Assembly: GCA_041394265.1 (NCBI GenBank) | Contig: JAWKIO010000005.1 | Coordinates: 1,984,001-2,048,000, forward strand | DNA from: Acidimicrobiales bacterium | GTDB taxonomy: Bacteria; Actinomycetota; Acidimicrobiia; Acidimicrobiales; SZUA-35 | Reading direction: 5' to 3' | Length of the DNA stretch: 64,000 nt | Shown here: positions 31,519-39,604 of the stretch, piece by piece | Position numbering within the stretch: the first letter of the stretch is position 1 | Layout: each line of letters begins with the position of its first letter | Translations under genes and position numbers: made by a program | The notes under the pieces: model-generated | Told to the model about the DNA's origin: nothing | Databases searched by the model: none | Seen by the model: the letters and a program-made list of their open reading frames with translations, nothing else

Positions 31519-34500
31519 CTATGCGACGGCGGCGGCGAAGGCGGCGTAGAGGTCGCCGGGGAGCGGGACGTCGAGTTGCCAGGTGATGGCCATGGGCTTC
31601 TCGCCGGTGTGGCTGACGTATCGGGCGGGGCCGAGGAACCAGAACGCTCGGTCGTCGGTGCGCTCCCTGGTGAAGAGCAGGATCGTGCGGCCGTCGCGTT
31701 CGTGGTGCTGGTACCGAAGCCCCGTGTCGCTGTCGGCGCGAGTCTTGGACTGGCTCTCCCAGTGGATGAGCGAGCGGCTGATGGCGTAGTCGCGGTAGCG
31801 GGTGGTGGGGGAGAACCCGCCGCTGGTCTTGTCGAGGGTGAAGGCGAGCAGGTCGGCGCCGGCGTCCTTCGCGTCGTAGACGCCGCTCTGCCACGAGGCG
31901 ATCTTCGCCTGGTCGCCTCCGAGACCCATGGCTGCGAGGATCTCGATGCGGGTGTACCGGGCGTGGATCTGCAATGGTGCGTCGGCGTGGGTCGGCAGCG
32001 GCTCGTGCAGGTGCTCGATTCGCCCGTCCAGCACCCCGAACAGGTCTCCGAGTTCGGCCACGACCTGCGGATGTGACCAAAGCATGTCGACGGCGTCCTG
32101 GAGCGAGTCGTCCTTCGTGATCGCCTGATCGGTGGCTGAGGCGACGAGCATGTGGAGCAGACGCCGGCTACGCAAAGAGAGGTCCTCGACTCTTGGGACT
32201 GCGCTGGACGAGAGGAGCCGGCGGTAGGCGGCGTTGCGCTCGGCGTCGTCGACGTGGAGCAGTCGACCGACGGCGCGCCGAAGAGGCGTCTCGTTCGCTC
32301 CCGAAGGGCTGGTGGGCGCTCCTGCAGCTTCGAGGAGATCGGACCAGCTGCGGCTGCCGGCGTAGAGGTCGTCGAGGTCGAGGCCGGATTCTTCGAGGAA
32401 GCCGGCGAGGTCGATGTCGGGCCGAACCGCTCGGAGGGATCGAAGCTCGTCCACCCTCGCCTTCCACTGGGACGGGATGGCTTGGCGGATGCTGCGGAGG
32501 ACGATCTCGGACGACTTCTCGTCGAGCTGCATGTTGCAGCCGGCGGGAAGGAACGGGAACTGCTGCTCGACGGCCCGCTCGACGTCGCGTCGGGTCCCGC
32601 CGAGGAGGGCGCGGTAGCGGCGGTCGAAGCGAAACTCCTTACGGTGCATGCCCACGAAGTCGAGGACGGTGCAGAAGGGCTTGTCCTTGGCTTTGCGTAG
32701 GCCGCGTCCGAGCTGCTGGAGGAACAGCACGGGGCTCTCGGTCGGCCGGAGCATGAGGACCGTGTCGACGTCTGGGACGTCGACACCCTCATTGAACAAG
32801 TCGACCGAGAAGACGGCCTTCACCTTGCCCTTGGCGAGATCTCGCAGCGCCGATTCCCGCTCGGCTCTCGGGCTGTCGCCCCAAATGGCGACCGAAGGGA
32901 TGCCGGCCTCGTTGAAGTGGCGGGCCATGAAGCGGGCGTGGTCGACGCTGACGCAGAATCCGAGGCAGCGCATCGACCCGGCGTCGGTGTGGAGGTCGAG
33001 CTGTTTGATGACCAGGCGAGCCCATGCGTCGGCGCTGGTGTAGAGGTTGGTGAGCGCCTGGGTGTCGTAGCCTCGCCCCCGCTTCCACGGGATGTCTCGC
33101 AGATCGAGGCCGTCGTGAATGCCGTAGTAGAGGAACGGGGTGAGGTACTGCTGGTCGATGGCGTCCCAGAGGCGGAGTTCGGCGGCGATGCGGTCGTCGA
33201 ACCAGTTCAGGATCGGTAGGCCGTCGCTACGTTCGGGGGTGGCGGTGAGGCCGAGTAGTTCGGCGGGCTCGAGGTGTCCAAGCACCCTCGTGTAGGAGTC
33301 GGCGGCGGCGTGGTGGAACTCGTCGACGACCACGACGTCGAAGTGATCGCGTAGGCCGTCGAAATCGGCTCGGGTCAGGCTCTGAATCGACGCGAAGACG
33401 TGTTCGAAGCTCGTCGGCCGCGCGCCACCCACCCACTTCTCGCCGAAGGACGGGTCGCGGAGCGCGTAGCGGAACGTGGCGAGCGACTGGTCGAGGATCT
33501 CTTCACGATGAGCGATGAAGAGCAGGCGAGCTCGGTCGAGGCGCTCGGCGAGCGCGGCGTAGTCGAGCGCGGCCATCACGGTTTTGCCGGTACCGGTCGC
33601 CGACACCAACAGATTCCGTCGGTGGCCCTTCTGCCGGGACACCTCCAGCAGCTCGAGGAGTCGCTCCTGGAAGGGGAGTGGACGCAGCTCGATCGGGCTG
33701 AGGATGACCCGAGGCCCGGAGTCGGTTCGGCCGGCCCGTTCCTGTTCTTCGGTGAACTGCACGGAGTCGAAGGGCCGGTAGTCGCCGTTCTGCCAGTAGC
33801 TCTCGAACACCGCTCCGAACTTGTTGATCACGTCGGGGTTGCGGGCGGCAGAGGCTCGGACGTTCCACTCGATGCCGGTGACCTGAGCGGAGTGGGTGAG
33901 GTTGGAGGAGCCGACGTAGGCGGTCGAGAAGCCGGATTCCCGGTGGAAGACCCAGGCCTTGGCGTGAAGGCGTGTGGTGCTCACGTCGTACGAGACCTTG
34001 ATGGCGGCTCCGAGGTCGGCGAGCTGTTCCAGGGCTGCCTTCTCGGTCGAGCCCGTGTAGGTGGTGGTGAGCACCCGGAGCTGGCGGCCATCTGCGCAGT
34101 GGCGCCGCAGCGTCTCGGTGAGCGGTGAGATCCCGCTGCGCCGGATGAACGCCATGATGACGTCGATCCGGTCGGAGGATTCGATCTCGGAGCGGAGCTG
34201 GTTCCACAGGTTCGGTTCGCCGGGCGCGTTGGTCAGCAGCGTCGTGTCGAGCAGTGGGATGAGCGGCGGGGAGATCGTCGCCGGGCTGCCGTCGAGACGT
34301 CGCCCGAGGATGGCTTCGAGCACCGTGCCCGGGTCGATGGGGAGCGTGTCGGCGTCGACGTCGACCATCTCGCCGAGTCGGCTGATGAGGGCGCGCGCCA
34401 CCTCGATGCCGACCCGAGCGCGGTCTTTGTCGGGCACATCGTTCAGTGCTCGCTCGATCTGCCGCCCGAGATGCCATGCGATCCGATCGGGTGTCTCGGC

Positions 34501-34611
34501 AGCGTGAAGCCGGCGGTCCTTGGTTCGGCCAGCGTCGCTGATTTCCTCCAGCCGCCGCTGCAGTCCCTCGGTGAGAAGGACCTCGTACAGGCCCGCCGCC
34601 AACTCCTCCAC
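31519..34611 (-). CDS. PLD nuclease-SF2 helicase-DUF3427 fusion, candidate defence protein
   Basis: The 1030-residue protein has three parts. Residues 120-260 are a phospholipase-D-like domain with one HKD-type motif (HAKAWVFHRESGFSTAYVGS, residues 216-235). Residues 310-680 are a ResIII/DEAD helicase with Walker A SATGTGKT (338-345), motif II VVVDEFHH (about 427-434), motif III GLTATPERSDG and motif VI QQLGRGLRKAKD. The C-terminal 230 residues match DUF3427. Such fusions occur in restriction and phage-defence contexts, though I know of no settled mechanism. A single HKD implies dimerisation. It is the centrepiece of the islet. Confidence 0.85.
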   Translation of the reverse strand: MEELAAGLYEVLLTEGLQRRLEEISDAGRTKDRRLHAAETPDRIAWHLGRQIERALNDVPDKDRARVGIEVARALISRLGEMVDVDADTLPIDPGTVLEAILGRRLDGSPATISPPLIPLLDTTLLTNAPGEPNLWNQLRSEIESSDRIDVIMAFIRRSGISPLTETLRRHCADGRQLRVLTTTYTGSTEKAALEQLADLGAAIKVSYDVSTTRLHAKAWVFHRESGFSTAYVGSSNLTHSAQVTGIEWNVRASAARNPDVINKFGAVFESYWQNGDYRPFDSVQFTEEQERAGRTDSGPRVILSPIELRPLPFQERLLELLEVSRQKGHRRNLLVSATGTGKTVMAALDYAALAERLDRARLLFIAHREEILDQSLATFRYALRDPSFGEKWVGGARPTSFEHVFASIQSLTRADFDGLRDHFDVVVVDEFHHAAADSYTRVLGHLEPAELLGLTATPERSDGLPILNWFDDRIAAELRLWDAIDQQYLTPFLYYGIHDGLDLRDIPWKRGRGYDTQALTNLYTSADAWARLVIKQLDLHTDAGSMRCLGFCVSVDHARFMARHFNEAGIPSVAIWGDSPRAERESALRDLAKGKVKAVFSVDLFNEGVDVPDVDTVLMLRPTESPVLFLQQLGRGLRKAKDKPFCTVLDFVGMHRKEFRFDRRYRALLGGTRRDVERAVEQQFPFLPAGCNMQLDEKSSEIVLRSIRQAIPSQWKARVDELRSLRAVRPDIDLAGFLEESGLDLDDLYAGSRSWSDLLEAAGAPTSPSGANETPLRRAVGRLLHVDDAERNAAYRRLLSSSAVPRVEDLSLRSRRLLHMLVASATDQAITKDDSLQDAVDMLWSHPQVVAELGDLFGVLDGRIEHLHEPLPTHADAPLQIHARYTRIEILAAMGLGGDQAKIASWQSGVYDAKDAGADLLAFTLDKTSGGFSPTTRYRDYAISRSLIHWESQSKTRADSDTGLRYQHHERDGRTILLFTRERTDDRAFWFLGPARYVSHTGEKPMAITWQLDVPLPGDLYAAFAAAVA

Positions 34612-34721
34612 GGCTGCCGATCCTAGAAGCTCGCCTCCGAAGCCGCAGGGACTGAACTGGCGCCGTCAGCCCCTGGGTCTGACCGGTTGACGCTCTCGTC
34701 GATTCTCGAGAGTCTGCAGCC

Positions 34722-34982
34722 ATGTCAGAAGACATCGTGGCGCTGTCGCTCAGCCGTGCGGACATCGAACGGCTCATCGAAGGGCTCGACAGTCACGAGT
34801 ACTGGCAACTCAGCGACCCGTCGTGGCGGCACAGCGGCGACGTGCGGCTCCCGAGCGATGTGCTCGACCCATTGGCCGAGCCGCCAAAGTTGACCGCCGA
34901 TGAGGTGCAGGTCGTGGAGGAGATCGAGGCCTGCCGCCGGCTCCAGGAGGTGCTGCGGAAGGCGGCACAGTCGCTGTCGTAG
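34722..34982 (+). CDS. Small hypothetical islet protein
   Basis: The 86-residue acidic protein is helical (MSEDIVALSLSRADIERLIE at the start, ADEVQVVEEIEACRRLQEVL at the end). It is divergent from the helicase gene, 110 bases away, and 28 bases upstream of the next small gene. A TCTCGAGA palindrome lies just before the ATG. Family unknown; it could be a helicase-associated regulator or immunity protein, which is speculation. Confidence 0.6.
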   Translation: MSEDIVALSLSRADIERLIEGLDSHEYWQLSDPSWRHSGDVRLPSDVLDPLAEPPKLTADEVQVVEEIEACRRLQEVLRKAAQSLS

Positions 34983-35010
34983 GCGCGGGCCATGATCGAG
35001 CCATGGGAGC

Positions 35011-35439
35011 GTGTGGGTCCTACTGGTCGAGCGTCGTGGTGACGGCGACGACTTTGCGCTGTTCTGGCGGAAGGCAGCGGCTGAAGCCGCGGCTGCGGCA
35101 TACGTGAGGGATCGTTGGTCGTTGCCGGACGAGCCTCCGTCGGCTGTTGACGATGCGATCGAGCGCTACAACGAGGCACCTGGCGTCGCCGAGCGCCTTG
35201 TGCTGGATCTCGTTGAGATCGAGGGCCACGAGCACTTCGATGGAGAGGATGACGATCGTCGTCGTTGCGGGCTGTGCGGTGAGCCGGTCGAGCTGGCGAA
35301 CGCTGCCGATCCGGTCAGCTGGGTGCATGCTGCTGATGCGAACGACTGGGGCGACCACACTGCAGAGGTGGACGTGCCGATCGAGTGGCGTCGGGTTGTT
35401 AGCGTGGAGCCGATGGCGTGGGCGGAGGTCGATCAGTGA
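35011..35439 (+). CDS. Hypothetical islet protein with a CxxC motif
   Basis: The 142-residue protein starts at a GTG immediately after GGGAGC. It has an Ala-rich helical N-terminus and a single RCGLCGEPVE knuckle near residue 90 that could bind a metal with a partner, followed by an acidic tail with Trp residues. No family recognised. It sits between the 86-residue gene and the XRE regulator, all on the same strand with short gaps, so the five genes to 37081 may be one or two operons. Confidence 0.6.
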   Translation: MWVLLVERRGDGDDFALFWRKAAAEAAAAAYVRDRWSLPDEPPSAVDDAIERYNEAPGVAERLVLDLVEIEGHEHFDGEDDDRRRCGLCGEPVELANAADPVSWVHAADANDWGDHTAEVDVPIEWRRVVSVEPMAWAEVDQ

Positions 35440-35448
35440 GCGGGTCGG

Positions 35449-35784
35449 GTGAACTGGAACAGCGTGAAGCGAACGAGCTCCGCCTCGTCGAGCGCCGCCA
35501 ATCGGGACGAGGCTTGGATCACCGGGTTCCGAGAGCTGGGGTACCGGCTGCGCACCGAGGCAGGTCTGACCCAGGCGGAACTGGCCGAGCGGATGGGAAC
35601 GACCCAGTCGGCGATCGCTCAGATCGAGGGCGGAGGAACGCGCCCGACCTTGGAGACGCTCGAGAAGCTCGCCATGTCGGTCGGTCAGGACCTGGTCGTC
35701 AGCATCGGAAGGGATCTGACCGAGAACCCCTCGATCGCCAAGCTGGTGAGCGAGGGGCACGCAGTGGTCCGTCGCTTCGGCTGA
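35449..35784 (+). CDS. XRE-family helix-turn-helix protein, likely antitoxin
   Basis: The 111-residue protein starts at a GTG nine bases after the previous stop. It has an N-terminal helix and a classical XRE domain at about residues 33-85: LRTEAGLTQAELAERMGTTQ then SAIAQIEGGGTRPTLETLEK. The C-terminal tail (SIAKLVSEGHAVVRRFG) is short. Proteins of this size next to an unknown small gene are commonly antitoxins, and the next gene starts ten bases later, which supports a toxin-antitoxin pair. Confidence 0.8.
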   Translation: MNWNSVKRTSSASSSAANRDEAWITGFRELGYRLRTEAGLTQAELAERMGTTQSAIAQIEGGGTRPTLETLEKLAMSVGQDLVVSIGRDLTENPSIAKLVSEGHAVVRRFG

Positions 35785-35794
35785 GGCGGTCTTC

Positions 35795-36301
35795 GTGTTC
35801 ACGATCCACGCCACGAAGAAGCTCCTCGATCGGGTGAAGCAGCCCGTCGAGGAGCCGGTCGCCGAACCGAGCACCGCGCTTGGCAACTGGTACGCAACCG
35901 CGTTGTTCTGGCGACCGCAGGCGGCGCTGTTCGTGAACGAGAGAACCTTGTTGCCCGTATTCGTTCCGCTCGCCCCGGCGGCCAAGGTCGCCTCGCGCCT
36001 CCCCGATCAGCTGGGTCGGCTGCTCGACGCGTTGGAGATCCCGCTCGAGTTCACGCTGCAGGAGACCGCTGCGATGGAGACGGCCAACTTCGCTAAGACG
36101 GCGAACCGGAGCGTCGTCGGATCGATGAACGACTTCGTCTTCCTCGCCGAGCACTACCTCGCCGACGGCTTCCCCCACGACCTGCTCGCTCTTTCGCTAC
36201 GGATGGCAGGCACCCCGTGCGGGCCGCTTCGCAAGAGCACCGGCTTCCCCGACCTCGAGGTGGCGGCCGTTGTTGATGAGGTGCTCGGTCGCAGCCAGTG
36301 A
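35795..36301 (+). CDS. DUF6933-family protein, candidate toxin partner
   Basis: The 168-residue product from a GTG at 35795 matches my memory of DUF6933: an N-terminal FTIHATKKLLDRVK, then LGNWYATALFWRPQAALFVN and a long helical C-terminus. No nuclease or kinase motif is visible. It follows the XRE gene by ten bases, and XRE-DUF6933 pairing within a mobile islet suggests a toxin-antitoxin or regulatory module. The toxin role is inference from context only. Confidence 0.65.
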   Translation: MFTIHATKKLLDRVKQPVEEPVAEPSTALGNWYATALFWRPQAALFVNERTLLPVFVPLAPAAKVASRLPDQLGRLLDALEIPLEFTLQETAAMETANFAKTANRSVVGSMNDFVFLAEHYLADGFPHDLLALSLRMAGTPCGPLRKSTGFPDLEVAAVVDEVLGRSQ

Positions 36302-36302
36302 T

Positions 36303-36337
36303 TGCCTAGAGTCGGTCGTCAGGTTATCCTGACAGGT
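36303..36337 (+). promoter_or_regulatory. Promoter and operator of the HTH/PIN pair
   Basis: A -35-like TTGCCT (36303-36308) and -10-like TATCCT (36325-36330) are spaced by 16 bases, placing transcription start at or next to the ATG at 36338, so the transcript may be leaderless. A perfect 6-bp inverted repeat GTCAGG-TTAT-CCTGAC (36318-36333) overlaps the -10 box, as expected for an autorepressor site. Confidence 0.5.
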
Positions 36338-36652
36338 ATGGGTGTGATCGTCACCGATGAGCTGCCAGCGGATCCGCTGGATGCGTTGCGGGCGCTGGCG
36401 CGCACCGAAGCCAAGCTCGATGAGCTCCGCCGCAAGCAAGTTGCTGCAGCGCGTGATGCCGGAGCGACCTGGGAACAGGTCGGTGAGGCGCTCGGGATGA
36501 GTCGCCAGTCGGCCTGGGAGTACTACTCAGCACGGGCGCGAGCTGAGATCGCGGCGAATGTTGCCGCCAACGCCGATCTGTCCGACGATGACGCCACGGA
36601 TCTCGCAGTCGAAGAGGTTCGAGCGGTGCGGCGTCGTCGACGTTCTCGCTGA
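36338..36652 (+). CDS. Helix-turn-helix protein, likely antitoxin to the PIN protein
   Basis: The 104-residue protein has a central HTH (ARDAGATWEQVGEALGMSRQ, then SAWEYYSARARAEIA) and an acidic, Arg-tailed C-terminus. The PIN-domain gene starts 12 bases after its stop. An inverted repeat overlaps its promoter. The arrangement fits a DNA-binding antitoxin plus PIN ribonuclease, of a type less common than RHH-VapC. Confidence 0.75.
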   Translation: MGVIVTDELPADPLDALRALARTEAKLDELRRKQVAAARDAGATWEQVGEALGMSRQSAWEYYSARARAEIAANVAANADLSDDDATDLAVEEVRAVRRRRRSR

Positions 36653-36664
36653 TCCGGCAACGGC

Positions 36665-37081
36665 ATGAGGGTGGTGCTCGATGCCAATGTCTGGGTGTCG
36701 GCTGCGATCCGCAGCGGGCCGGCCCATCGGATCGTGCAGTCGTGGCTTGCCGGAGCTGCAGCCTTCGACGTCGTAATCTGCCCGGAACTCATCGCAGAGG
36801 TCGAGGACGTCCTCACGCAGCGACCGATGATGCGCAAGTGGATTCCGCTCGACGTCGCCGAGCGGTTTGTCGAAGCACTCCAGGTTGTGGCCGACGTCGT
36901 CCCAGACCCGATCGAGATCGGGGCGATCACTCGCGACGTCGACGACGACTACCTCGTGGCCCTCGCCCGCGAGCACGGCGCCGACTACATCGTGACCGGT
37001 GATAAGGATCTGCTCGAGTGGCCCGACCAGCGCCCGGCGGTGCTGACGCCCGCCGCGTTCGCCGAGCTGGTGGGGGAGTAG
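36665..37081 (+). CDS. PIN-domain toxin (COG1569-like)
   Basis: The 138-residue protein has all four PIN acidic positions: VVLDANVWVSAAI, ELIAEVEDVL, RDVDDDYLVALA and VTGDKDLLEW. It belongs to the PIN_3 branch rather than to VapC as found at 30783. It would be a magnesium-dependent ribonuclease kept silent by the HTH protein upstream. It is the last gene before the right islet repeat, 217 bases away. Confidence 0.85.
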   Translation: MRVVLDANVWVSAAIRSGPAHRIVQSWLAGAAAFDVVICPELIAEVEDVLTQRPMMRKWIPLDVAERFVEALQVVADVVPDPIEIGAITRDVDDDYLVALAREHGADYIVTGDKDLLEWPDQRPAVLTPAAFAELVGE

Positions 37082-37298
37082 GGCTGGGTATCGCTTGGCG
37101 GGCGGAACGCCCGTCGGAGCCGAGGCGGCGAGCGGCTCCGGGGCGTCGACGAGGCTTGTGTCGCTTGTCATCACCGTGTCATCAGAATCCTCGGAAATGG
37201 GCCCGGATCGACGCGTTGGACCGAAGCTGTCGAGCCGTCCAAAGATCTATGAGCTGGAGAAACAGCGAGTTCTCGACACGCATCGGAACCGCCGATGA

Positions 37299-37322
37299 GG
37301 GGTTCAAGTCCCCCCTCCGACA
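37299..37322 (+). repeat. tRNA 3'-end-like direct repeat, right border of the defence islet
   Basis: Positions 37299-37320 are identical over 22 bases to 30731-30752. It reads as a T-arm followed by acceptor CTCCGAC and A. It overlaps the last codons of the membrane-protein gene on the other strand. Confidence 0.65.
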
Positions 37323-38209
37323 CGTTTTTCGAAACCCTGGTCAGAGCGTTGTGCGCTCGGCGGCATGCGCAACCTGCGGAACCGAGTGCATGGGCGCTCC
37401 CTGTCAGCGAGACCGGTGGGCCTCCTCCCCGGCGGCCGAAGCGTCGTCGGGACACTGTTGACTGCTCGAGCGCGCATCAGCCGTGCGCCGGTGGCAAAGA
37501 GCCAGACGGGCCAGGCGGCATAGCCGGGCATCCCAACGAAGAGGATCGCTGAACCCTCGGCAATCGGAAGGCTGGCGGCCCCGGCCGCAAGAAGCAGTCC
37601 GCCTGCGATCACGCCGAGCAGACACTGCCAGCGCGGTGTCAGCCGGCTCCTGTGTGCTGCCAGCGCAGCGCCGATGAAGGTGGTCCCGAGCGCCGGCAGC
37701 GCCACAGCGAACGCTGCTGCATGCATCCGCCAGGCGAGCTCGAACGCCGGGCTCGGCACGGCGATCCCGTCGGCGGAGAGTACGGCTCCGATCCACAGCA
37801 CTGAGTAGAGGCCGAGGATCGCTGAAAGAGCCGTGGCAGCGGCCATGGTGAGGCGTGACCAGTCGGCGCCGGCTCCTCGGCGCTGCTGGACGAGCCCGTG
37901 GAGTCCCGTGACGAACACGAGTAGCAGCAGCAGATACAGCGCCTCCTGGCCGACTGCGATAGCGACGACACCCCGTTGCTGCTGGTGCCAGGCGAGGACG
38001 TCGTCGATCGGGTCTCCGTAGCCGGGCGCATCGGCCCAGCCGAACATCGCGTTCTGGATCACGATCGACGCTGCCAGGGCGATGGCGGTCGCTCCAAGGA
38101 CGCGCTCGCGCAGCGCGCCAGCCGGGGCAGCCCCCATGGTTGCCGCTGCGGCATCATCGGGCTCGTGGAGCGGCTCCACCGCGCCCTGGGTCTTCTTCGG
38201 TGATCCCAT
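37304..38209 (-). CDS. Six-helix membrane protein, unknown; tail rewritten by the islet border
   Basis: The ATG at 38209 gives 301 residues. Six membrane helices fall near residues 39-55, 84-103, 121-141, 163-185, 196-215 and 222-243, with GDPIDDVLAWHQQQRGVVAI between the first two. The C-terminal 55 residues are basic and low in order, and the last ones are encoded by the tRNA-like repeat itself, so the original 3' end may have been replaced on integration. No family recognised. It follows the lipoprotein hydrolase by 35 bases, probably co-transcribed. Confidence 0.65.
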   Translation of the reverse strand: MGSPKKTQGAVEPLHEPDDAAAATMGAAPAGALRERVLGATAIALAASIVIQNAMFGWADAPGYGDPIDDVLAWHQQQRGVVAIAVGQEALYLLLLLVFVTGLHGLVQQRRGAGADWSRLTMAAATALSAILGLYSVLWIGAVLSADGIAVPSPAFELAWRMHAAAFAVALPALGTTFIGAALAAHRSRLTPRWQCLLGVIAGGLLLAAGAASLPIAEGSAILFVGMPGYAAWPVWLFATGARLMRARAVNSVPTTLRPPGRRPTGLADRERPCTRFRRLRMPPSAQRSDQGFEKRVGGGT

Positions 38210-38244
38210 CTCTCCGTCCTTCGTTGCGGTTGGGCGACTGTCCG

Positions 38245-39513
38245 TCAGGGTTGATTGGTGTTGCGGTACTCGACGTAGTCGAGGTCGGGCTGCTGGCCGG
38301 TGAGAGCGGCCCGAGCTCCGGGGTCGGCGTCGAGCGTGTCGCGTAGGAACGCAGTGGTGTAGTGGGTGACGATGTCGAGAGGTCGTTCGTCCCAGACGGC
38401 GTCGGTGCAGATCCCGTCGCGGTAGGCCGAGGCTTGAACCCAGGGAAGGTTCTCGCACGGGTCGAGGAAGAGCATGTGCCCGGCGCCGGGAAAGCTGACG
38501 AGTGTCTTGTTGTCGCTTGCTGCGTGGTCGAAGGTGAGTTTCGCTCCCCAGGTGTAGGGGGTGCCGTTGTCGACGGTTCCGCCCATCACCATGACCGGGA
38601 TCTCGAGCTGCTCGAGGCCGCGCTGGTCGAAGAGGTAGGCGTCGCCGGCCATCGAGATCACGGCCTTGACTCGCGGGTCTCGCATGGACGGCCACAGACC
38701 GTCGGGGACCTCGTCGAGTCCGGCTCGCGTGGCCATGTCCGACTCGTTGGCGAGGGGAGCGCAGAAGAAATTGAGCGGATCTTCTGCAGTGAGTGCCGCA
38801 CAGCGGGTCTTGTAGGCGGCGAAGTCGAACTGTGCACCCCCAGCGGCCAGTGCGGTGTACCCGCCGTATGAGTGGCCGACGACGGCGATGTTGTCCAGGT
38901 CGATCATTCCGTCCAACGCTGCTCCGGGCTCGTTGAGTCGTTCCGCCTCGTCGATGGTTCGACCGATGTCGACGGGTCGATCGATCAACTCCTGCCAGAA
39001 CCCGGTGAGCGAGCCGTCGAAGCTCTCGTTGTGTTCGGGAGCGAGCACGAGGTAGCCCTGCGATGCGTAGTGCTCGATCAGGGTGCTGTACACGATCGGG
39101 CTGAGCGCATAGCCATGGGAGAAGACGACGAGCGGATACGGGCCACCGGTCCGCTCGGGTTCGCCGCCATCGATTGCGCTGCCGACTGCGGTGATCTCGG
39201 CGCCAGGGGTGATCTGTTCGTTGAACTTGTTGGGCGCGACGTAGGTGATCGTCGTAGGGCGCTGGTCGTCGGCTCGAGTCGCCGGGTACCAGGCACGCAG
39301 CGTGAGCGCTTGGTCCTGCGCGCCGGTGCTGGTGAAGACCTGATAGCCGACGCCGTGCGTGCCTTGCTCCGCGTAGGTGAGTGCAGGCGAGCCTGCTCCT
39401 GGTGTTGGTGCGGTGGCCGATGATTGCGGCGACGCGCACCCGTTGGTCAGCAACCCGCCAACGGTGAGGACGGCGAGGGTGGCGACGCGTCGGCCGCGGA
39501 AGAGGTGGTTCAT
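38245..39513 (-). CDS. Secreted alpha/beta-hydrolase lipoprotein (PAF-acetylhydrolase-like)
   Basis: The 422-residue product has a type II signal peptide with lipobox TNGC (lipidated Cys at residue 26). The hydrolase has an oxyanion motif VVFSHGYALSP, nucleophile serine in VVGHSYGGYTALA, and a late histidine in PGAGHMLFLDP. The family includes platelet-activating-factor acetylhydrolase and esterase-like dienelactone hydrolase relatives. It would act outside the membrane on an ester substrate. It probably heads the operon that includes the six-helix protein. Confidence 0.85.
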   Translation of the reverse strand: MNHLFRGRRVATLAVLTVGGLLTNGCASPQSSATAPTPGAGSPALTYAEQGTHGVGYQVFTSTGAQDQALTLRAWYPATRADDQRPTTITYVAPNKFNEQITPGAEITAVGSAIDGGEPERTGGPYPLVVFSHGYALSPIVYSTLIEHYASQGYLVLAPEHNESFDGSLTGFWQELIDRPVDIGRTIDEAERLNEPGAALDGMIDLDNIAVVGHSYGGYTALAAGGAQFDFAAYKTRCAALTAEDPLNFFCAPLANESDMATRAGLDEVPDGLWPSMRDPRVKAVISMAGDAYLFDQRGLEQLEIPVMVMGGTVDNGTPYTWGAKLTFDHAASDNKTLVSFPGAGHMLFLDPCENLPWVQASAYRDGICTDAVWDERPLDIVTHYTTAFLRDTLDADPGARAALTGQQPDLDYVEYRNTNQP

Positions 39514-39604
39514 GATCGTCCTTTCGGGACACTTCGTAGAAGGGATGTGTTGGTGCGTGGGTCAGCGGCCGAGCGTCTCGATCGACCAGATCCGGTCGAT
39601 CCGG

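Noticed and set aside
30783..32792. A 669-codon minus-strand frame
   Set aside because: Only its last 124 codons are real (VapC); the rest is a Ser/Pro/Arg-rich shadow of the helicase gene in another frame.
37230..37323. A complete tRNA ending at the right islet repeat
   Set aside because: The acceptor CTCCGAC has no matching GTCGGAG at the right distance; the nearest copy (37113) is over 200 bases away, and no anticodon arm is visible.
37304..39532. A 742-codon minus-strand frame read as one protein
   Set aside because: Its first 440 codons overlap the lipoprotein hydrolase in another frame; only the part from 38209 downward is a membrane protein.
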